From a bacterium (lineage in GTDB: Bacteria > UBP6 > UBA1177), in contig JAKLDO010000002.1 in the NCBI GenBank assembly GCA_022703485.1, forward strand, positions 1 to 64,000: a stretch of 64,000 nt of DNA, in the 5' to 3' direction. A program made the position numbers and the translations under genes. Positions 27,736 through 36,493 of this stretch are shown here, piece by piece. Position 1 is the stretch's first letter. The number at the start of each line of letters is the position of its first letter. The notes beneath the pieces are model-generated. The model made no database searches. It saw nothing but the letters and a program-made list of their open reading frames with translations, and was not told the origin of the DNA.

Positions 27736-29432
27736 GAATAAGATCGATCACTTACACACTTTTTGCACTTTTACTTCTCACTTCCGGACTTTCAGCAACC
27801 CTTTCAGGAAAAAAGATATGCGTAGATCCCGGACACGGAGGAAGTGACCCGGGAGCAACAGGCATCAACGGTTCGACACTACCTGACGAAGCGGATCTCG
27901 TGCTTGACATCGACCAGAGGTTCAGTTCGATGCTGACCGCTGACAGCGCGACAGTAATAATGACCCGTAACGATGATGTCGAGATATCACTTGATAACAG
28001 AGTGGCCATAGCAAATGACAACAGTGTTAACATTTTTGTCTCCACACACCTGAATTCATACAGTGACCCTGCGGCAAACGGTACAGAAACCTATGCTTAT
28101 CAGGCAGGCGGCAATGGAGAAACCCTTGCGACAAAGATCCAGAACGAACTTATTGATCATGTGGGAAGGTTCAACCGCGGAGTTAAATTTGCGGGATATT
28201 ATGTCATTAAGTACACCAACATGCCGGCGGCCCTTTCGGAAGGATTGTTTGTTTCCAACACTGCAGAATTCAATCTTATTTCACAATCTGACACCAGACA
28301 GGAACATGCCTTGGCGCTCTATCATGCTGTGTGCAGTTATTACGGTGTAACTCCGATGGACGATCCGGGGACAGGCGAAGATCCGGGAAATGTCAAAGGG
28401 TTCGTCTATAACGCGACTAAGGGCGAAAATGTCGAAGGGAACAGGATAGCAGGAGCCGACTGCAACCTTTCAAACACAGAGAACAGCTATGATGCAGTCT
28501 CTTCCTCAACAGGACTTTTCAGTTTTACAAATGTCGTTCCGGGAGACTACACACTTACAATTGAAAAGACCGGTTTCACGACAGCTTCAAAAAGCGTTAC
28601 CGTGACAAGCGGTGCCGACACATGGGCTTCCACAGGCATCGAGGAATCGGGCGGCAGTGAAACGGCATGGCTCAAAGGATTTGTCTTTAATGAATCTACA
28701 GGTCTTGGAAATGTGGCAGAGAACAGGATAGCCGATGCGGTCTGCGTACTTAAAAATAAAACAACGAATGCAGAGGTCACGGTAAATTCGGATGCATCCG
28801 GTCTTTTCAGGTTCAACGACCTTGAAACCGGTGAATATTCTCTTGCCATTTCAAAGACGGGGTTTACGGCAAGAACTGTTGATATCACCATTATCGCCGG
28901 CGAGAACTGGGCATCGACCGGTATTTTCGAGGAAGGCGCAATCGAACTCGGAAGTCTTACCGGTGTCATCACATCAGCGGATACTTCTTCTCCCGTGGAA
29001 AACGCTCTGTGCGTTCTCACTTCAAAGACTTCGGGAGATCCTTTCAGCGTAAACAGCGATGGAACCGGTACTTATATTTTCGAGAACATGGCAGCTGGAG
29101 ACTATTCTCTTACTGTCAAAGCTTCCGGATTCAATGACTGGACAGGCGACATAACGATCGTTTCAGGTGTTCAGTCAGTAAAAGATGTTGAACTTGAGAC
29201 AGCAGAGACCGCTGAAGATTCAGACATCACTTCAGATTCAGAGATAACACCTGACAACGAAACCGAAGACTCAGACAGTTCAATGACCGACAATGAACAG
29301 CCCGACACAGATGAAACTCCCGTATTCCCTGACGATGAAACAACTGACAGCGGCATCACAACAGATGCTGACTGGGCTGATATCGGAATCGAAGAAGAGA
29401 CCGGCTGTTCCTGCGCCGTGGTGGGTTTCTAA
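27732..29432 (+). CDS. N-acetylmuramoyl-L-alanine amidase with Cna-B-like repeats
   Basis: Predicted cell-wall hydrolase cleaving the bond between muramic acid and the stem peptide. The 566 residues start with a signal peptide (ending LSA). The Amidase_3 domain spans about residues 27-215. Zinc ligands and catalytic Glu are visible as VDPGHGGSDPG, DEADLVLDI, STHLNS and ALSEGLFVSN. Three carboxypeptidase-regulatory/Cna-B-like repeats of about 85 residues follow, each with LFSFTNVVPGDYTLTIEKTG-type strands. Then comes an acidic Asp/Glu/Ser/Thr linker (about residues 490-550) and the C-terminus GCSCAVVGF. That ending parallels GCGCNVIGL of the protein at 55039 and resembles the Cys motif of MYXO-CTERM signals without the membrane helix. 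Surface attachment is inferred. Confidence 0.92.
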   Translation: MRIRSITYTLFALLLLTSGLSATLSGKKICVDPGHGGSDPGATGINGSTLPDEADLVLDIDQRFSSMLTADSATVIMTRNDDVEISLDNRVAIANDNSVNIFVSTHLNSYSDPAANGTETYAYQAGGNGETLATKIQNELIDHVGRFNRGVKFAGYYVIKYTNMPAALSEGLFVSNTAEFNLISQSDTRQEHALALYHAVCSYYGVTPMDDPGTGEDPGNVKGFVYNATKGENVEGNRIAGADCNLSNTENSYDAVSSSTGLFSFTNVVPGDYTLTIEKTGFTTASKSVTVTSGADTWASTGIEESGGSETAWLKGFVFNESTGLGNVAENRIADAVCVLKNKTTNAEVTVNSDASGLFRFNDLETGEYSLAISKTGFTARTVDITIIAGENWASTGIFEEGAIELGSLTGVITSADTSSPVENALCVLTSKTSGDPFSVNSDGTGTYIFENMAAGDYSLTVKASGFNDWTGDITIVSGVQSVKDVELETAETAEDSDITSDSEITPDNETEDSDSSMTDNEQPDTDETPVFPDDETTDSGITTDADWADIGIEEETGCSCAVVGF

Positions 29433-29442
29433 GGATTTATTT

Positions 29443-30429
29443 CTACTTTTTAACATTCCTCACAGCTTTTTTTAATTGATCAATACTCGGAAGTTTCGGC
29501 TTGTAAGTTGCAATGAATATTTTTTCCTCAAGTCCGCCAAGAGCGTATTGCACTTCTTCCATTCCTGTTTCAGAACATATTATCAGTCCGATGGTCTCTT
29601 TTTCATGTTCGTACTGGCGGTTAAGCCTGAAATAATTCACATATTTATTCATCTGACCGACATCTCTTGCATCAAGTTTCCGTGTTTTAAGTTCAACCAG
29701 AATATTGCACGGAATCCCTTTGTGATAGAGCAGAAGGTCAATGTAGTGGACAGTTGCGTCAATTTTTATGGGAACCTGCCTTGCAACAAAACAGAAATCG
29801 GTGCCGAGCTCGTTTAAAAATGCTTCGACATGGTATATCAAACTGTTTTCGAGCTCTTTTTCATTTTGGGGATATTTTATAAAACCGAGATCATAGCTTC
29901 CTTTGAAAATTTCAAGCTGAGAAGTGCGAGAAACAAGCTTCCTTCTTTGAGAGATTTTTTTTTCTTCAGGTGTTGTTTTTTCATAAAGTTGACCATTTAT
30001 CTGATGTTTTAATTCTCTTGTGCTCCATGAATAAGCAATAATCTTTTCCTGGTAGAAGTTTCTTTTTTCCGGATTTTCGATATCAACAAGCACTGAGTAA
30101 TGAGTCCAAGATAATTGTGGCATCACTGCCCCCACAATTGGATAAAGTCTAAAAAACCTAATGATTCTATACAGTTCTCTTTTGTCGATGTCAAGGTCGC
30201 TAGAAATATGGTCTACAAGATATTTCCCGTAATCCGCACGGTCTTGACTGTTAAATTTCTCGCGGACAATCCTTTCCCCGATCTGCCAGTATGTCTGAAC
30301 TTTTATATTGTCAACGGCTTTATATGCCTTTGCCTGACCGTTACCGAGAATGCTTTTCAGTTCATTGAGAAGGTTTCTGTAATTCTCTTCTTTGCTGACC
30401 GCAATTGATGAATCGGTTGGTTTTTCCAT
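29443..30429 (-). CDS. YhcG-family (DUF1016) PD-(D/E)XK nuclease
   Basis: The 328 residues match the DUF1016/YhcG family. The N-terminal helical domain (residues 15-165) includes AVDNIKVQTYWQIGERI and LSWTHYSVLVDIENPEKR. The C-terminal nuclease-like domain includes FCFVARQVPIKI, YIDLLLYHKG and NILVELKTRKLD, where D and ExK fit the PD-(D/E)XK active site. Homologues are common in accessory regions and beside restriction systems, and have been suggested to act in DNA repair or defence; no settled function is known to me. It is convergent with the amidase gene, 10 bases apart. No partner methylase or helicase is next to it. Confidence 0.9.
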   Translation of the reverse strand: MEKPTDSSIAVSKEENYRNLLNELKSILGNGQAKAYKAVDNIKVQTYWQIGERIVREKFNSQDRADYGKYLVDHISSDLDIDKRELYRIIRFFRLYPIVGAVMPQLSWTHYSVLVDIENPEKRNFYQEKIIAYSWSTRELKHQINGQLYEKTTPEEKKISQRRKLVSRTSQLEIFKGSYDLGFIKYPQNEKELENSLIYHVEAFLNELGTDFCFVARQVPIKIDATVHYIDLLLYHKGIPCNILVELKTRKLDARDVGQMNKYVNYFRLNRQYEHEKETIGLIICSETGMEEVQYALGGLEEKIFIATYKPKLPSIDQLKKAVRNVKK

Positions 30430-30505
30430 TTGCTTTTCTCTAAACCCACACTCAAATCATCATTAAACTCCGTAAAATATAGCAACCTGAAATGTTTCCG
30501 TCAAA

Positions 30506-31399
30506 TTATTTTAAGTTTGGTTCGACGCCTTCATTTTTCTTCCTGAACTTGAAAAATCTTGAGAAGGGGAAGAAATAAAGGACAAGTGCGGCGTAAAGTA
30601 TGTAGCTGTGGAGTCCTGCTCCGCCCATGAATGCGATTATGAAGATCATCATGTGCATTTTGATGACATTTTTGTATGGTCCGAGGAACATGTCGCCCTT
30701 TTTTGCACTGAATGCGTCTATTATCTCGCCTGTTTTTGAGACTGCGCTTGTGGCAATGAACGGCCAGTATGATAAAAAAGAGACCTCAATGAATGTGAAG
30801 AACAAACTGAAAGTCCCTTCTATGCTCTTTCCGAAAGGCGTTTCTCCTGTCAGCGGAAAGAATCCGTTAAGAAAAATGCTGTGAACGAAATGAAATCCGC
30901 CGAAATGCACTGTGAAAAAAACGAGCATGAATACCGTTGCCGGAAGATTTATCACCAGGCTGAAAAAAAACCTCACTATCCATGACTCACCGTGATGACC
31001 CGTCTTGAACCTGATTACCGCAAAAAGTACGCTCAGACCTACAAAAAGTGCATAAATAAGTGTTATTTTTGACAGTCCGAAGAATCCGAGCACGGGCAGA
31101 AGAAAGAACACCGCCATTGCCGCACCTGTGTTCTGAAGCTTCTTCGGATCAGGTTTAAGTCCGTTTTCATCATGATCTTCACCGCCGCCGCTCTCATCGG
31201 CCATCCTTCCGTGAAAAAGGTTCCCCGCCATTCCAGTGAGTATCGTGAAATAACCTATCGTGAGACTTGATATCCACAGGCTCCACAGAAGATCCTTCGC
31301 CGTCCATGCAAAGTGGAATGCAAAGAAAATGGTCAGAACAAAAGAGCCGAGTTCAAGGATGAACGAAAAACTGTCTGATATGAACCGTTTCTCTTCCAT
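30506..31399 (-). CDS. DUF6498-type integral membrane protein
   Basis: The 297 residues contain about seven hydrophobic helices. A charged cytoplasmic-type loop (ESGGGEDHDENGLKPDP) sits near residue 70, and the conserved stretch TVFMLVFFTVHFGGFHFVH near residue 155 carries several His in a membrane context. The pattern resembles DUF6498 proteins. The ATG follows directly after the stop codon of the acyl-CoA ligase gene, so the two are co-translated. The His-rich helices could bind metal or haem, or simply face lipid; I cannot tell. Function unknown, possibly linked to fatty-acid or lipid metabolism through its neighbour. Confidence 0.78.
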   Translation of the reverse strand: MEEKRFISDSFSFILELGSFVLTIFFAFHFAWTAKDLLWSLWISSLTIGYFTILTGMAGNLFHGRMADESGGGEDHDENGLKPDPKKLQNTGAAMAVFFLLPVLGFFGLSKITLIYALFVGLSVLFAVIRFKTGHHGESWIVRFFFSLVINLPATVFMLVFFTVHFGGFHFVHSIFLNGFFPLTGETPFGKSIEGTFSLFFTFIEVSFLSYWPFIATSAVSKTGEIIDAFSAKKGDMFLGPYKNVIKMHMMIFIIAFMGGAGLHSYILYAALVLYFFPFSRFFKFRKKNEGVEPNLK

Positions 31400-33070
31400 T
31401 TATTTCTTTTCAGGACTTACCAGAGATGTATAAAGTCTTCTTTTTATCTTTTTTGTAGAGGTCTTTTCGAATTCTTCGGGATATGTCCTTATTTCGGAGA
31501 CTTTGGCAAATGAAGGAAGTGTTTCATTGAGTTTCGTACGGTTCTGTGCCATTATCTCTACAAGCTGTTCTTCCGTTATTCCGTTTTTCTGCATCTTCTC
31601 CTTGTCAGGATATACAAAGGCTACAAGTATCCCCTCACCTGCATCGAGCACAAGTGATTCAACGACATAAGGCATGAAATTTATTTTAGCCTCGATCTCT
31701 TCAGGATATATGTTCTGGCCTGATGAAGAAAGTATCATGTTCTTGGACCTTCCGCTTATGAAAATGAAACCGTCACGGTCAATGTAGCCGAGATCTCCGG
31801 TATGGAGCCAGCCGTCCTCATCTATCGCTTCTTTTGTCTGCTCCGGCATCTTGTAATAGCCGTCCATCACATTCTCGCCTTTAACACAGATCTCTCCGAC
31901 ACCTTTCTCATCCGGACTGTCAATTCTGACAGTAAGATAGTTTATCGCCTTTCCGCAGCTTCCCACCGGCCTTCCCTTGTAGTAATCGGCATAACTTATA
32001 AGAGGTCCGCATTCTGTCATTCCGTAACCGACAGTGACTTTGACGCCTGCTCTCATGAAAAGGTCCTCTATCTCATAGTTGAACGCCGCTCCGCCCACTA
32101 TTATTTCGTAATGTGTTCCGCCGAAAGCGTCATTTATCCCCTTACCTATCTTTTTAAGCACGATCTTGTTGAGAACAGGTGTCTTGAGAAGTATTTTCAT
32201 CCTCTTTGATTCAAGGAGAGGCATGATCCTGGCCCTGTAGATCTTTTCAAGTATCAGAGGAACTGCGAATATAACGACCGGACGGACCTCTTCAAAGGCT
32301 TTGAGTATTATTTTCGGAGTCGGGATCTTTGAAAGGAATGTTATGTGGCACCCTTTTACAAACGGGCTAAGAAAGTCAAAAGCACATCCGAAACAGTGTG
32401 CAAGCGGCAGGAAAGAGAGCACTCTGGAATCATCTTTGACCGGCAGATTATCAAGAAAGAACTGGACATTCGCCATCAGGCAGTTGTGAGAAAGCATAAC
32501 CCCTTTTGAAAAACCGGTGGTTCCTGAAGTGTAGACTATCGAGGCGAGCTTTTCCCCGCCGGTCTTTTTGAAAGATATCTGTTCGCGTGTGACCTGAGCC
32601 TGTTTCTTAAAATCGTTGACCGCTACCAGTATTCTGGTCTCGAGCCCTTTTTCATATGCATGGTAGACCGCAAAAGTGTCAAGGTTGAATATCGCTTTGA
32701 GCCCTTCAAGCTTAACATCTTCGATCCTTTCATATATTGATTCACTTGCAAAAAGGAGCTTGGACTCTGAATGGTTCACGATGTGGTGTATCTCATCAAC
32801 TGCAAAATCGGTAAGTATCGGAACGATCACTGCACCGTATGATACTGCGGCGAGATATGTAACTGCCCAGTTAGCGCTGTTCTTTCCTGCAAGTGCTATC
32901 TTGTCGCCCTCGGCTATTCTGCATTCCTCGAATATCGTGTGAAGCTCCTTGATGAGGCTTGCCACTTCTCCGAAAGTTAAAGGGTCTTTTTCATAATCAC
33001 TGAAACACGGTCTTTCCCAGTTCCTTTTCACAGTGCTTTCGAACGCGTTTACAAGGTTCTCCTTAAGCAT
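31400..33070 (-). CDS. Long-chain acyl-CoA ligase (AMP-forming)
   Basis: Member of the ANL superfamily that activates fatty acids through an acyl-adenylate and transfers them to CoA. The 556 residues show the phosphate-binding loop IVYTSGTTGFSKGVMLSH near residue 185, the adenine-binding motif VGYGMTECGP near residue 335, the hinge-region motif LHTGDLGYIDRDGFIFISGR near residue 420 and a C-terminal catalytic lysine context (EKTSTKKIKRR). A strong AGGAGGG precedes the ATG. It is co-transcribed with the downstream DUF6498-type membrane protein. Long-chain specificity is inferred from similarity to the FadD15-like branch. An alternative is a ligase loading a carrier protein, although none is nearby. 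Confidence 0.93.
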   Translation of the reverse strand: MLKENLVNAFESTVKRNWERPCFSDYEKDPLTFGEVASLIKELHTIFEECRIAEGDKIALAGKNSANWAVTYLAAVSYGAVIVPILTDFAVDEIHHIVNHSESKLLFASESIYERIEDVKLEGLKAIFNLDTFAVYHAYEKGLETRILVAVNDFKKQAQVTREQISFKKTGGEKLASIVYTSGTTGFSKGVMLSHNCLMANVQFFLDNLPVKDDSRVLSFLPLAHCFGCAFDFLSPFVKGCHITFLSKIPTPKIILKAFEEVRPVVIFAVPLILEKIYRARIMPLLESKRMKILLKTPVLNKIVLKKIGKGINDAFGGTHYEIIVGGAAFNYEIEDLFMRAGVKVTVGYGMTECGPLISYADYYKGRPVGSCGKAINYLTVRIDSPDEKGVGEICVKGENVMDGYYKMPEQTKEAIDEDGWLHTGDLGYIDRDGFIFISGRSKNMILSSSGQNIYPEEIEAKINFMPYVVESLVLDAGEGILVAFVYPDKEKMQKNGITEEQLVEIMAQNRTKLNETLPSFAKVSEIRTYPEEFEKTSTKKIKRRLYTSLVSPEKK

Positions 33071-33138
33071 TCATCCCTCCTGAAACAAAATGACACTGAA
33101 GTCTATATAAAACCGGATATAAAATCAACAGTTCAGAT

Positions 33139-35058
33139 CTAAAGTCCGATCTCATTCTTAAAACGGACGATATCCTCTTTTTTCCCCGCAGTTATGAGAT
33201 CATCCCCAGGCTGAAGGCTTCTTGAAGGGCATATTGTGCTTTTTGTGCTTCCCTTCTCCCTCACAGCAAGAACGAGAATATTGAACCTCTCTCTGAGTCT
33301 CAGGTCGATAATGGTCCTGTTCCACATAGAAGGTGTTGATCTAACGGTCTCAATGACAAACTCATCCTCGAGCAGTATGTGCTGATTCCCGGCATCTGTA
33401 CATTTCTGAACAGTTTTAAGAAGACTTCCTTTGGAAAGTATCTCCCTGTTGTAGAAGTCTATCAGGTCGTGCTCATGTATCGTTCCGGCAGGTTCGCCTT
33501 TTTCATCGACAGCGACAAGTCCTGTGATACCTTTTTCAGTCATCATTTTCATTGCTTCGGTAAGGGTCGCATCCGCACTTATCTTCGGGACTGAGCTATG
33601 TATTTTAGTAAAATCATTGATCTCTCTCATGCAGAGACGGACACTGTTTTCAGACATCACGGTGGATTCCTCGTTATCCTCCAGCGGAATACCTTCTTTG
33701 AAAAGCTGATAGTTGTATATCGAATATTTTGACATGGTTTTCGAAATCATGACTGCAACTACCGTTGAAAGCATAAGAGCCGGCATCATGTTGTAATCCC
33801 TTGTGATCTCAAACACTATCAGAAGAGAGGAAATAGGTTCCTGAGTCGCGGCACCGAGAAGAGCTCCTATTCCGACTGAAGCGAAGCTGAGACCTATCCC
33901 CGGGTCCATGCCGGCAAACATGACAGGAACAAGTTTCCCGAAACCGAGACCGAAAATATATCCCACAAAAAGGATAGGCAGAAAAATTCCGCCCGATGCA
34001 CCGCTTGCAAAAGCTATTGAAAGAAAAAGAAGCTTGAGCACTGCAAGACCGATCAGGAACTGCGGTGTGAAACCTCCGGCCTGTATCATTATGTCCTTAC
34101 CCAGACCGAAGATCTCAGGAACGAACGGAACTGTCACAGCAAAAGGAAGAAGAAAAAGAGGAATGTGAATGAATTCAGGCAGTCTGCTTTTAAATCTGTC
34201 GAAATATACTGAATTCCTGTATGTGAGCTTTATAAGTCCAAGGCCCAGAAATGCGTTTATCAATCCGAAGATCACAAACAGAAATATCTGGGTCCCGCTG
34301 TTTATCGGTGATGACAGAGCAAGTGCCTCATGCGGGATCACTTCATGTCCGGGAAGGAAGAATGCTCCGAAGAAGCTTGCTGTAGCCGCCGCCACAACTA
34401 TCGGAGTGAGCGTTCCTATCGCATAACTGCCAAGTATGGTTTCAACCGCAAGTATCGTTCCTGCTATCGGAGCGTTGAATGCCACCGCAAGCCCTGCCGC
34501 GGCACCGCAGCCGACAAAAAGTTTTATTCTTGACACCGGCATGCTGAGAAGCTGTCCGAATGTAGAACCTACAGATGAACCTATCATTATTATCGGACCT
34601 TCACTTCCAAGCGGAATGCCTGTCCCTATCGAAAGAGCCGAAGTTATGATCTTGAAGAATGTCATCATCGGAGGCATTATACCTTTTTTAACCTTCATAA
34701 ACTTCAGAAGAAGCCCTATGCCGGCACCTCCGCTTTCCCTGCTGATGTATCTGATGATGAAGCCGCTTATGAAAACACCAGAAAGTGGCAGAAGTATCTG
34801 GTAATAAAGAGGGAGCCTTTTAAATCCGGCGACGCTGTTATTTGTGTTTTCGCCAACGCAGAACATTGAAATATGGTCGATGAGCCAGTGAAAGAAAAGG
34901 AATGCACATCCTGCGGACACCCCGATAAGTATGGCGACAAATATAAGGAATGTATTTTCTTTGAGCTTGGCTTTTTCAAGAAGTTCGTTGAGCTTCGCCC
35001 TGCTTATCAGTCCTCTCACTTCAAGGCTCCATCGTCTTTTCGCTCCGAATATAACCAT
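33139..35058 (-). CDS. CLC chloride transporter with CBS and TrkA-C domains
   Basis: The 639 residues comprise a CLC transport core (about residues 35-430), two CBS domains (about 450-570) and a C-terminal TrkA-C-like domain (about 575-639). Core signatures are GTGIPLGSEGPIIMIGSSVG near residue 145, whose Glu matches the gating Glu of CLC antiporters, FNAPIAGTIL near residue 191 and GASGGIFLPILF near residue 350. The gating Glu argues for Cl-/H+ exchange rather than a passive channel. CBS domains usually sense nucleotides, and TrkA-C binds cyclic dinucleotides or other ligands, so dual regulation is likely. The GREGP motif reads GSEGP. It is divergent from the sirtuin gene. Confidence 0.93.
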   Translation of the reverse strand: MVIFGAKRRWSLEVRGLISRAKLNELLEKAKLKENTFLIFVAILIGVSAGCAFLFFHWLIDHISMFCVGENTNNSVAGFKRLPLYYQILLPLSGVFISGFIIRYISRESGGAGIGLLLKFMKVKKGIMPPMMTFFKIITSALSIGTGIPLGSEGPIIMIGSSVGSTFGQLLSMPVSRIKLFVGCGAAAGLAVAFNAPIAGTILAVETILGSYAIGTLTPIVVAAATASFFGAFFLPGHEVIPHEALALSSPINSGTQIFLFVIFGLINAFLGLGLIKLTYRNSVYFDRFKSRLPEFIHIPLFLLPFAVTVPFVPEIFGLGKDIMIQAGGFTPQFLIGLAVLKLLFLSIAFASGASGGIFLPILFVGYIFGLGFGKLVPVMFAGMDPGIGLSFASVGIGALLGAATQEPISSLLIVFEITRDYNMMPALMLSTVVAVMISKTMSKYSIYNYQLFKEGIPLEDNEESTVMSENSVRLCMREINDFTKIHSSVPKISADATLTEAMKMMTEKGITGLVAVDEKGEPAGTIHEHDLIDFYNREILSKGSLLKTVQKCTDAGNQHILLEDEFVIETVRSTPSMWNRTIIDLRLRERFNILVLAVREKGSTKSTICPSRSLQPGDDLITAGKKEDIVRFKNEIGL

Positions 35059-35122
35059 TTTTTTTGTGTTTTGTAGTTTTATATCCTAAAACTTAATACA
35101 GATCTTATAAAAGGAGTGGAAA

Positions 35123-35833
35123 ATGAACAAAGTGCTTATACTTTCAGGTGCAGGGCTTTCTGCTGAGTCAGGGATAAGGACTTTCCGCGATTCTAACGGG
35201 CTGTGGGAGGAATTTGATGTAATGGAGGTCTGTTCTGCCGAGGGTTTCATAAAAGACAGATCTAAAGTTCTCGATTTCTATGATATGAGAAGGCGTGACA
35301 TCGCTGACAAACAGCCTAATGCGGCTCATCTGATGATCGCTGAACTTAAAAATGCTTTTCCTGAAAACATCGCCGTGCTGACCCAGAATGTAGATGATCT
35401 GCTGGAAAGGGCTGAATGTACTGATGTGATCCATCTTCACGGCACTTTGAGAGACTTGCGGTGCGAATCATGCGGTCATATCTGGGATATCGGCTACGGA
35501 CCGGTAAAAGGCCATATCTGTCCTCAGTGCCGAAGCGGTAATGTCAGGCACAATGTCGTGATGTTCCACGAACCGGCTCCCGAATATCAGACCCTTTATG
35601 AAAAAATAACTGAATGTCACAAAGGGCTTTTTGTGGCCATCGGCACATCGGGGCAGGTAATTGATGCAGGCGGGATAGCGAAATACTTCAGATTCTCGGT
35701 TCTGAACAACCGCGACCCGGAACCGTCAATGGACTACTGCTTCTCAAAAGTCATCCACAGAAAAGCGACCGAAGCCGCACCGGAAATAAGAAAGATCATC
35801 CTTAACTTCATAAATTCCGGCGAACTGGCGTGA
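35123..35833 (+). CDS. cobB: NAD-dependent protein deacylase, sirtuin class III
   Basis: Removes acyl groups from lysine using NAD+ in the cytoplasm. The 236 residues show all sirtuin landmarks: GAGLSAESGIRTFR near residue 9, the TQNVDDLLERA motif near residue 87, HLHGTL with the catalytic His near residue 104, and zinc ligands CESC and CPQC near residues 113-137. The FYDMRRR segment near residue 51 keeps the Tyr and Arg (spaced three apart) that give class III enzymes, such as E. coli CobB and SIRT5, their preference for succinyl and malonyl lysine. The ATG has AAGGAG upstream. It is a single gene between the CLC transporter and a small barrel-like protein. Confidence 0.95.
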   Translation: MNKVLILSGAGLSAESGIRTFRDSNGLWEEFDVMEVCSAEGFIKDRSKVLDFYDMRRRDIADKQPNAAHLMIAELKNAFPENIAVLTQNVDDLLERAECTDVIHLHGTLRDLRCESCGHIWDIGYGPVKGHICPQCRSGNVRHNVVMFHEPAPEYQTLYEKITECHKGLFVAIGTSGQVIDAGGIAKYFRFSVLNNRDPEPSMDYCFSKVIHRKATEAAPEIRKIILNFINSGELA

Positions 35834-35835
35834 TC

Positions 35836-36363
35836 TCAGTATCCGATAATATAGTAGACATATAATCCGGGGCCCCACGGTCCGAAACTACCACCTTTGT
35901 TTTTGCAGAAAACCACGCTGCCTTCCATTCCGATGCCGTTGTTGACTCCGTTTCTAAAAAACCGTCTGTATTCCAGATTCAATCCTGTAGAAAGGAAACC
36001 GTTTGTCATTGACCAGCCAAGATCTCTTCCGCCACCTATTTCTGCTCCGAAACTGATGTAGTTCTTCTGATTTTCAGAAACAGGGAACCTTAATCCGGCA
36101 GAAATCCCTGAAGATATTGAAAATATTTGAAAACATTCAACATATGGGCCGATATAAAAATTATCAAGTCTTAATGTCATAAGACCCAGTTGAAATAAAA
36201 AACTCGGGACCGGAATGCTGCCGCTTGGCTTGAAAACACCTGCTCCGATATTCAAAGAGACCCATTCAACCGGTTTTTTTTCTTTAGGCTCTTTTTTGAG
36301 ATCCTCAGCTGACAACCCGAAGGAGATAACAACAACAAACAGCAGAAATAACAGCTTTTTCAT
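35836..36363 (-). CDS. Small predicted outer-membrane barrel protein
   Basis: The 175 residues start with a signal peptide (residues 1-19, ending GLSA). A short lysine/glutamate stretch follows, then alternating hydrophobic and aromatic strands rich in glycine (SLNIGAGVFKPSG, SAGLRFPVSENQ, SFGAEIGGGRDLG), ending in an aromatic Tyr (YVYYIIGY). This fits an eight-stranded outer-membrane barrel or a surface beta-protein. No close family is recognised. AGGAGC precedes the ATG. The gene is convergent with cobB, 2 bases apart. Confidence 0.75.
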   Translation of the reverse strand: MKKLLFLLFVVVISFGLSAEDLKKEPKEKKPVEWVSLNIGAGVFKPSGSIPVPSFLFQLGLMTLRLDNFYIGPYVECFQIFSISSGISAGLRFPVSENQKNYISFGAEIGGGRDLGWSMTNGFLSTGLNLEYRRFFRNGVNNGIGMEGSVVFCKNKGGSFGPWGPGLYVYYIIGY

Positions 36364-36493
36364 AAACAGCTCCTTTATCTGTGCAATCTTTAGTGACAGA
36401 CAGACTTAATTATTATTAAACTTTTAATTGAATCGAATTTAAATAAAATAAACACCGCAACGGCACAAAAAAGCGCTTAAAACGGAGAAAAAG

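Noticed and set aside
34436-34804. A 122-codon plus-strand frame with hydrophobic residues
   Set aside because: It is antisense to the CLC transporter core. Hydrophobic shadow frames are common opposite membrane-protein genes.
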